Source: Cochliopodium minus (Eukaryota > Discosea > Himatismenida > Cochliopodiidae). Taken from it: DNA of 19,889 nt. The stretch lies in NCBI GenBank assembly GCA_024220525.1, contig JAMYWO010000529.1, forward strand, positions 1 to 19,889, given 5' to 3'. Shown here piece by piece: positions 10,929 through 17,945 of the stretch (within the stretch, counting starts at the first letter, position 1; each line of letters opens with the position of its first letter). The notes below the pieces were generated by a model. That model was not told the DNA's origin and searched no databases. It saw only the letters and a list, made by a program, of their open reading frames with translations. The position numbers and the translations under genes are program-made.

Positions 10929-10934
10929 TATTTC

Positions 10935-11006
10935 TCTCCCGCCGGGACTTGAACCCGGATCGTCCGCGTGACAGGCGGAAATACTAACCACTTATACTAC
11001 AGGAGA
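10935..11006 (-). tRNA. tRNA-Asp(GUC): tRNA-Asp (anticodon GUC)
   Basis: A 72-nt cloverleaf folds on the minus strand. The acceptor stem pairs TCTCCTG with CGGGAGA, with one T-G wobble. The anticodon loop CTGTCAC carries GTC at 10972-10970. Internal promoter boxes match the Pol III consensus: A box TAGTATAAGTGG and B box GGTTCAAGTCC. No intron is present and CCA is not encoded, as expected for a eukaryotic nuclear tRNA gene. It lies alone between the Sec23-like and first ankyrin genes, opposite to both. Confidence 0.96.
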
Positions 11007-11180
11007 CAATTGGTTTTTTAATTTTTAATCAAAATATAAAAGTATAAAAAGGAAAAATAGTTGTTTTTTTCATTAAAAGAGGATTTTTGTTTAAATTTTA
11101 CAATTTCCTTGTTGTTTAAACTTCAATTATTATTAAATGAAAGTTTTCAAAATAATTTGAAAGAACAATAAAAAAAAAAA

Positions 11181-12347
11181 ATGGAAAAAGATATATATTC
11201 TTTTATTTTGGAAGGAGATGTTTCATCTGTTAAAAGAATATTGAAGAATGGATTCAATTTTAAAGATTTGAAATATTTTGAAAATTATCTTGTAAATGCT
11301 TTATGTTTTTCTTTTCTTGCAAAAGAAAATCAAATATCTTTGTGCGAATTATTCTTGGAACAAGGGACAGATACCAATTTCAAATCCAATGCAAGGCCAA
11401 TCTTAAAATTTAATAATAAATTAATAGATGCCAATCAATATCAAGGTTACTTCAATATTATTAATGTGATGTATTATGCATTGAATTGCCCAAAAATAAA
11501 TTTGCAAACAATTAAAAGAATGGAAGATTATGGATTGGTAATAGATAGACAAGATATTGGCTTTGCATTATTTAATGATAATCCAAACAAAGAAATAATA
11601 ACTTATCTACTTGATAAACATCCTAATGACCAAGCATTAATATATGCATGTTTAAAAGAAGATTTCCCAACAGATTTAATGAAATTCTTGATAGAACAAA
11701 ACTGTAGAGTAGATGATCCGTACAATCAAAATTGTTTTGTTATTCTTTGCAGATATTATGGAGATTCTCTCGATAAGATTAAACTTCTAATTGACAATAA
11801 ATCAAACATTAACTACAAAGTAAACGTGAATGGAAATCAAAAAACAATTTTAGAAATCTCCATTGAAAATAAAAACTATTCTCTTATTGATCTTTTGTTG
11901 GATTATAATGTTGAGTACGATTATTTATTTAATCAAAATTCGGAAGCAATAAGGTGCAATTTGAAAATGTTAGAAACTTTTTTAAAAAGAAAAATTCTTC
12001 CTTCTCTTCTTGATAATTTTCTTAGCTTAAGTATTATTGAAAGGTTGAAAAAGGTTTCTATTTCTCTTCTTTATTATGGAGCTGATTTCTCTAGGATTTT
12101 GCCTAATTTAATAACGAGTTTAGATATTTTTTCTTTCTTTCAATTAAACAAAGAAGATTACTTGTTAAATTCTTCAAATTTATTTAATGAGCAAAAATTA
12201 AAATTTGAAATTCTTAGAAAATGGTTTTTTCTTACACCTGTTTATTCCAGTTTTAAAGCAGTCTGGATCTCCATCAAAATTAAAAAGTATCAAATCATAC
12301 CTAAACCAATTTGGAAAAACATTATTGAAATGGTGAAGAACTTTTAA
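11181..12347 (+). CDS. Ankyrin-repeat protein, paralogue 1
   Basis: Single-exon gene of 388 residues; its ATG directly follows a run of A. Divergent ankyrin-like repeats cover most of the protein: KEIITYLLDKHPNDQALIYA, LMKFLIEQNCRVDD, KIKLLIDNKSNINYK and ILEISIENKNYSLIDLLLDYN. They show the paired-helix pattern and D/N-rich turns, but the classic TPLH motif is mostly lost. The C-terminus (WFFLTPVYSSF, SIKIKKYQIIPKPIWKNII) is shared with the gene at 15172-16650. The two proteins align along nearly their whole length, so they are duplicates, now separated by the P450 gene. Relative to its partner this copy lacks about 25 residues near position 35, an insertion in the middle, and the C-terminal tail. 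Role unknown; a protein-binding scaffold is likely. The C-terminal box might be an F-box- or SOCS-like adaptor motif, which is inference. The gene is more AT-rich than its conserved neighbours. Confidence 0.8.
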   Translation: MEKDIYSFILEGDVSSVKRILKNGFNFKDLKYFENYLVNALCFSFLAKENQISLCELFLEQGTDTNFKSNARPILKFNNKLIDANQYQGYFNIINVMYYALNCPKINLQTIKRMEDYGLVIDRQDIGFALFNDNPNKEIITYLLDKHPNDQALIYACLKEDFPTDLMKFLIEQNCRVDDPYNQNCFVILCRYYGDSLDKIKLLIDNKSNINYKVNVNGNQKTILEISIENKNYSLIDLLLDYNVEYDYLFNQNSEAIRCNLKMLETFLKRKILPSLLDNFLSLSIIERLKKVSISLLYYGADFSRILPNLITSLDIFSFFQLNKEDYLLNSSNLFNEQKLKFEILRKWFFLTPVYSSFKAVWISIKIKKYQIIPKPIWKNIIEMVKNF

Positions 12348-12812
12348 CATTTTCAAATCTTGTGGCCAAATAATTCTCATTAGAATGCGAATCAGATAAA
12401 AAATAATTTTGATTGCAAATTGAAAAAAAATAAAAATTAAATTTGCAAATAAAGTTTTGATAATAAAAATTTAAATTATTTCATTAATTAATATTTATTA
12501 TTGAATGGGGAAGTGTTTGTTTCTTTTCAAAAATTGATGAAAAAATTTGAAAACATATTTCTGCTTGTGTTGACCATTATTAATTCTTTATATTTGATTT
12601 ATAAAAATATTTGATGATTTATCAAGATGAAATAGGATTGAAAAAAAATTTTGATCAGCTACAAAATAAACAAAAAAAAAAAATTTTAGACTAACTAGTT
12701 CTTGGAAAAATCAAAATTCAGTGAAAATGAGATTTAAAAAAAATTAAAAATAAATTTCATTAATAAAAAAAGAAAAATTGAATAAAAAGAAAAAAGAAAT
12801 TAGAAACAAGAA
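12348..12812. other. Intergenic, nothing recognised
   Basis: 465 nt of A/T-rich DNA between the first ankyrin gene and the P450 start. It contains several short poly-A runs and no ORF of note, RNA gene or clear repeat. It should hold the ankyrin 3' end and the P450 promoter. Confidence 0.6.
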
Positions 12813-15113
12813 ATGTCAATTTTGATCTATTTTATTGTATTATTCATCATCTTAGTTATCTTGGTGAAAATGAAAGAGAAATCCGAAATAAAAAAAATAA
12901 AGCATTCTAAAACAGGGCAATCGATCATCCATTACACCATCTTTGAATCCTTCGTGATGATGATCAAAAGATTCATGCTGGGATGGGATATAATGTCAAT
13001 GGTGAAACAACAATATAAAAATAAAGGAGAAGTATTCTGTATGTTCATTGGAGGATCTCCAATAGTATCAGTGACGTAAAATAAAAAAAAAAAAAATTTT
13101 TTATATTTTGAAATTTATCCTTTATTTTCTTTTTATAATGCTTCTATCGATATCAATTGAAGAAATCCGAATGAATTGAGAAATATATTATCTGCCAAAG
13201 ATTGTTCCAAGGCCAATGAAGGAGCATTATTCACACAATTGATGATGAGATATCTTTCCAACAGTCTATTATTAATCAATGATCAACCATGGGTGTAAAA
13301 TATCTTCAAGAAAAAAAATATATTCAATACAATCAACATATTCAATCTTTAATTTTTCAATTTCAAATTTTATTTTTTATTATCGCAGGAATCAGAGAAA
13401 AGCAATCAATTCAGCGATGAGCTATTCAAAGATTAAAGGATTTGTACCTTTATTCGATACAATCGCACACATTCTGATCGATAAAATCAAAGAAAAGAAA
13501 GGAGAATACATCGAGATGAACAATCAATTCACCTTGATGACCTTTGACGTCATAGGAAAAGCAGGGTTTGGATTTGATTTCAATTCTTTGTCTGGAAGTG
13601 AAAACAAAGAACTTGAAAACATGAAAAAGATTTTGGGTTCCTTCTTCAACTTTTTTTCATTCCTTGTGGGTAAAAAAAGTTTTCTTATTTTTAATTTTTA
13701 TTTTTATTTTCTTTTATTTAATTTTTAACATCTTTTTAATTTATAATTTTCTTTTCAAATTGAATTTTTAAATTAATAAATTTCATTTTAAACTGATTTT
13801 TTAATTAATAATTTTTTAAAGGTAAAAAGTATGACGATCTTCCAATCAAAAAAAACCTAGAGTTGAAAGAAAGTTGTGAAATAGTTGATAAATGGATTGA
13901 CGGGATCATTGTGGAAAGAAGAGAAAAAAGAAAAAATGATGTCGAAACGGAAGAAAACAAGAAAAATAAGGACCTGTTGGATTTGATACTCGAAGCTGAA
14001 AAAGAAGAGAATGTGGAATTAACAAACAGAGAATTACAAAACAATATTTTTCTTTTTTTCTTTGCAGGACATGGTAACAAATTTATTTTATTTAATTTAA
14101 TTATTTTTTTTTTATTTTATAAAATTTTTTTTTTTTTTTAATTTAATTAGATACCAGTTCATCTGCTTTGACTTCTGTTTTGTATTTCCTTGCCAAATTT
14201 CCAGAATACATTAAAGAAGCAAAGAAAGAAATTACAACAGAACTTGGTGAAGACGAGATCACATTTGATTCAATACAAAAGCTCATACTTTGTAATGCAA
14301 TAATAAAAGAATCTCTAAGATTATTGCCTCCAGTAACTTTGGTAAATAACAAATATTATATAAAAAATTTTTTTAATTTTCGTATTAGTATTTTTGTATT
14401 TTTTGTATTTTTTGTATTTTTTGTATTTTTATTTTTATTATTTTATTGATTTATTTAATTTTCGTTTTAATAATTAATTTTGAAATTTTTTATTATCGTA
14501 TTTTTTATTTTTATTTTTCTATTTTTGTATTTTTGTATTTTTGTATTTTTTGTATTTTTTATTTTTTTATGAATTTTATTTTTAAATTTTTTTATTATTT
14601 AATGAATTTTATTTTTTTATTTTTTGTTTTTTTGTTTTTTTATTTTTTTATGAATTTTATTATTAAATTTTTTATTTTTTATTTTTTAATTTTTTTAAAT
14701 AATTTAAATTTATTAATTTAATTTTTGTTAAAAAGGTTAGTGCTAGAATAGCTGACAAAGATGTAGAAATAGGAGGTTACATCGTTCCAAAAGGAACCAA
14801 CTTGTTTTGCCCAACATTCATGCCTCATTTCAACGAGAAGTATTGGGAAAATCCAAACGAGTTCAACCCAAAAAGATTCTTTGAAGGAGAATCTAAAGAA
14901 GCCCAAAAAAATGCTTATTTTCCTTTTGGTTATGGTCCAAGAAGATGTCCTGGTGACAAGTTTGCTTTGGCTGAGATTTGCGTCACTTTGATTGCTTTCC
15001 TCAAAAACTTCAAGGGATGGGAATTGAAGGAGGGATGGAAGTATCAGATTGATAACTTGAGTATTCCAACCAAATTTAAAAATGGTTTGCCTCTCAAATT
15101 CTTTCCAAATTGA
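12813..15113 (+). CDS. Microsomal cytochrome P450, six exons
   Basis: Haem-thiolate monooxygenase anchored in the ER membrane; substrate unknown. Exons 12813-13075, 13163-13294, 13389-13669, 13822-14073, 14151-14341 and 14736-15113 give 498 residues, a normal CYP length. All five introns have GT-AG ends and matching phases. An N-terminal anchor (ILIYFIVLFIILVILV) is followed by a charged stretch without the usual Pro-rich hinge. The C-helix signature WxxxR is present (WVNQR), made by the exon 2/3 junction. The I-helix oxygen-activation motif AGHDTSS (about 307-313) is completed by the exon 4/5 junction. ExxR in helix K is ESLR (363-366). FNPKRF follows, then the haem loop FPFGYGPRRCPG with the axial cysteine at 444. 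All catalytic landmarks are intact, so this is a functional-looking gene. I cannot assign a CYP family. It ends 58 nt before the second ankyrin gene. Confidence 0.95.
14388..14660. repeat. T-rich minisatellite-like blocks in P450 intron 5
   Basis: Intron 14342-14735 (394 nt) holds units of GTATTTTTT at 9-nt spacing (G at 14396, 14405, 14414 and 14423). A second TTTTGTA-type block spans about 14522-14560. A longer, imperfect unit containing ATGAATTTTATT then recurs up to about 14660. The ORF across this stretch is repeat-driven and not coding. Confidence 0.7.
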
Positions 15114-15171
15114 TCAAAAATAATTTTGAAGAGACAAAAAAAATAAAAAATTCAAAACATAAAAAAAAAAA

Positions 15172-16650
15172 ATGGAAGAAAAAAATGATATTTTTTCATA
15201 TATTCTGGATGGTGATATAACATCTGTAAAAAGTATATTGAAGAATAGTGGATTTAATTTTTTGGAAGTCAAGGAATTCAGAATTATAATGGGATTTGGT
15301 AATTATTTGCCATTCATTGAAAGAAACATCATCCAATACTTGAATAACAAACATTTAAATGCACTATGCCTTTCTTTCTTTGCAAAAGAAAATCAATTGA
15401 AATTATGTCAACTATTCCTTGATCAAGGCACAGATCCCAATTTTCAAATCAAAAATACTTCTCATAACATCTTTTTTGATAATTTTAAAAATTCCTACTT
15501 TGGATTAAACCAATTCAATTATGTTAATGTCATGTTTTGCGCATTGAATTGTCCAAATATAAATTTGGAGACAATAAAGAGGATGGAAAGGTACGGTTTA
15601 AAAATTCTCGAAACGGACATCGTATTTGCATTGTACAATGCAAAACCAAATAAAGAAATAATTAAGCATCTCCTTTCAAATCATCCCAAAAAAAATGAAA
15701 TATTGTATTATTCTTGTCTTCACAAAGATTTTCCAATTGATGTTATGAAATTCTTAATAGAACAAAAATGTAGTGCAGATGGTAATAAAGGCCTTTATTA
15801 TCTTTGCTATTACCATGGGCAATCTTTAGAAAAAATTCAACTTTTGTTAGACAATAAAGCAAACATCAATATTTGTTCTTTTGATTCAGAATCCACCGAA
15901 ATCCAATATGATCACTCCAATTGGCAATCAATCACCCCATCTAGTTCGAATCAATCTAGAAATTACAAAAGAAGGGCTTTGGATATTGCAATCGAAAATA
16001 GAAATATTCCCCTGATTAATCTATTATTGGAAAATAAAGCAGAGTTTAACTATGTTTTTGATAGACATTCCATAGAATTAAATAGCAACTTATCCTTGCT
16101 AGAAACTTTCCTAAAAAGAGGAGTTGATCCATCTTTTATTAATCCAATACTATCCCAAAGCAACCCTAAGAAACCTAAGAAATGGCTCATCTCTCTTCTA
16201 TGCTATGGAGCAACTTTTACTGGAGAATATTATTTTGGCAATTTTAATAACTTTTCTCAATTCACTTTAAATCAAATTGGGAATCAAAAAATGCTTTCTG
16301 ATGGAAATTCAGACAACAGTGCAGAAAATTCAAAACAGAAAATACTTTCACAATGGTTCTTTCTATCTCCTTTTTATGACTTTGTTATTACATTTTTGAT
16401 GTCAATCAAAATCAAAAAATATCCAAGGATTTCAAAATTTGTAATCAAAGATATTCTAGAATTGGTTTTCAAAACATATTCTTTAAGTTTTGACTTCATT
16501 TCTTTTCCCAAACAAGAATCTAATCCATCTCCTTACACTACTATATCAAATGAATCATTTGGATCATTTGTATCAAATCAATCATTTGGACTTGGATCAA
16601 TGGGATCATCTGGACTTGGATCAATGGGATCATTTAATCAATTTAATTAA
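15172..16650 (+). CDS. Ankyrin-repeat protein, paralogue 2
   Basis: Single-exon gene of 492 residues, starting behind a run of A as in paralogue 1. The start (IFSYILDGDITSVKSILKN) and internal blocks (NALCLSFFAKENQ, LFLDQGTDPNF, ALNCPNINLETIKRME, DVMKFLIEQKC, LLETFLKRG) match the gene at 11181-12347 closely. It has ankyrin-like paired helices with degenerate consensus, such as ALDIAIENRNIPLINLLLEN. Differences are about 25 extra residues near 35-60, a Ser/Asn-rich insertion near 245-265, and a low-complexity tail of about 45 residues ending in GLGSMGS repeats. The shared C-terminal box (WFFLSPFYDF, SIKIKKYPRISKFVIKDIL) comes before that tail. Spacing is tight, 58 nt after P450 and 119 nt before FAD synthase, all on the plus strand. 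Function unknown; a binding scaffold or ubiquitin-ligase adaptor is possible. Confidence 0.8.
   Translation: MEEKNDIFSYILDGDITSVKSILKNSGFNFLEVKEFRIIMGFGNYLPFIERNIIQYLNNKHLNALCLSFFAKENQLKLCQLFLDQGTDPNFQIKNTSHNIFFDNFKNSYFGLNQFNYVNVMFCALNCPNINLETIKRMERYGLKILETDIVFALYNAKPNKEIIKHLLSNHPKKNEILYYSCLHKDFPIDVMKFLIEQKCSADGNKGLYYLCYYHGQSLEKIQLLLDNKANINICSFDSESTEIQYDHSNWQSITPSSSNQSRNYKRRALDIAIENRNIPLINLLLENKAEFNYVFDRHSIELNSNLSLLETFLKRGVDPSFINPILSQSNPKKPKKWLISLLCYGATFTGEYYFGNFNNFSQFTLNQIGNQKMLSDGNSDNSAENSKQKILSQWFFLSPFYDFVITFLMSIKIKKYPRISKFVIKDILELVFKTYSLSFDFISFPKQESNPSPYTTISNESFGSFVSNQSFGLGSMGSSGLGSMGSFNQFN
16588..16635 (+). repeat. 24-bp coding tandem repeat (GLGSMGS)
   Basis: Two head-to-tail 24-bp units (16588-16611 and 16612-16635), differing at one base near the end, encode GLGSMGSS and GLGSMGSF. 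A degenerate SFGSFVSNQSF stretch precedes them. This looks like a recent slippage expansion in the disordered tail of ankyrin paralogue 2. Confidence 0.85.
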
Positions 16651-16769
16651 AAAAAAATGATATAACCAAATTTGAAGAAAAGATTAATAAAATTCATTCT
16701 TTTAGGTTTTGTTTCTTCCTAAATATGATGAATATCTTTTGAAATTATGAATTAAAATTAATTAAAAAA

Positions 16770-17888
16770 ATGGAAGGAATTGATCTGAAAGTAGATAAAG
16801 AAAATTTAAGTATCAATAAGAATGTCAATGAAAAACAAATTAATGAAATTTTGGGATTATTTGATGATCAAATGGAATTAAAGAAAAAATTAATCACCTC
16901 TATCAACATCATTTCAAAAGCAATAGAAAAATACAGGTAAAATTCTCAATAAAAGTGACAAAGACAAAATATATTTCCCAATTTCAAATTTATAAATTCC
17001 TATCTTACATTGTGCATATATAATCAAAATGAAATAATCTCCTTCATAATTAAAATAATATACCATATATAAAGATATTACAAACAAATCCTTGTAAAGA
17101 TTGTTCTAATTCTCTTATCATATCTGACCAATCAATAAATTTATTTCACAGTGAAGATAATATCACGTTATCCTTTAATGGAGGAAAAGATTGTACAGCA
17201 GTATTACATCTATTCAAAATGATAGTAAATAACAAAGATTTGAAAGTAAAGGTGATCTATTTCGAACATGATCGCTCAGATATCTTTGATGAGGAGATAA
17301 CCTTTATAGATGATTGCATAAAAAAATATAATCTTGAATTAATAAAAGCAAATTTACCTTACAAAGAAGGTCTATTCCAAATCAAGAAAGATCATCCAAA
17401 TTTGCAAGTATAAAAAAAAATTCAATTTTTTTAAAATTAATCAAAATTAATCAAAAAAAAAAGGCAATATTGATGGGAATTAGAAGTACAGACCCATATG
17501 GAGGAAATTTAAATTATTTTCAAGAAACAGACAATTCATATCCAAAATTTATGAGGTAAACAAATATTTTCTTTTTCTTTTTTTCTTTTAAATTTTTCTT
17601 TTTATTTTTATTTATTTTTAATTTTGTTTTATTAATTTTTTTTTAAAATTTATAAAATTTATTAAATTAAAAAGAGTTAATCCTGTTCTTGATTGGAAAT
17701 ATTGCGATATATGGAACTTTTTAAACAAATTGGAAGTTCCTTGCTGTAAATTGTATGAAATGGGATACACATCTTTGGGCAAAAAATCAGAGACACAAAA
17801 AAACACAAGTCTAGAAAAACCAACAGGAGGATATTATCCTGCATGGATGTTAAAAAAAGAAGATACAGAAAGAGAATCAAGAAATTAA
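16770..17888 (+). CDS. FAD1: FAD synthase (FMN adenylyltransferase), four exons
   Basis: Transfers AMP from ATP to FMN to make FAD, the last step of flavin cofactor synthesis; a PAPS-reductase-like PP-loop enzyme. Exons 16770-16936, 17152-17407, 17464-17555 and 17675-17888 make 242 residues. Introns of 215, 56 and 119 nt have GT-AG ends and matching phases. The ATP-binding loop LSFNGGKDCTAVL is at about 62-74, straight after the first intron. MGIRSTDPYGG (145-155) and FMRVNPVLDWKYCDIWNFL (split by intron 3) are family signatures, as is GYTSLG. The C-terminal YYPAWMLKKEDTERESRN matches the Tyr/Pro plus acidic/Arg ending. There is no molybdopterin-binding-like N-terminal domain, so it is the short, yeast Fad1-like form with a helical leader of about 55 residues. 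Convergent with the next gene, 57 nt apart. Confidence 0.93.
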
Positions 17889-17945
17889 AAAAAATTTTAT
17901 TTTGTGAATTAATTTATTTTTTTTATTTTTTATTTTTATTTTCTT

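Noticed and set aside
14446-14721. 91-residue Phe-rich ORF in the P450 region
   Set aside because: It lies wholly in T-rich repeats of intron 5.
12813-15113. P450 as several fragments or a decayed gene
   Set aside because: Splicing restores WxxxR and AGHDTSS exactly at exon junctions and gives a normal 498-residue length.
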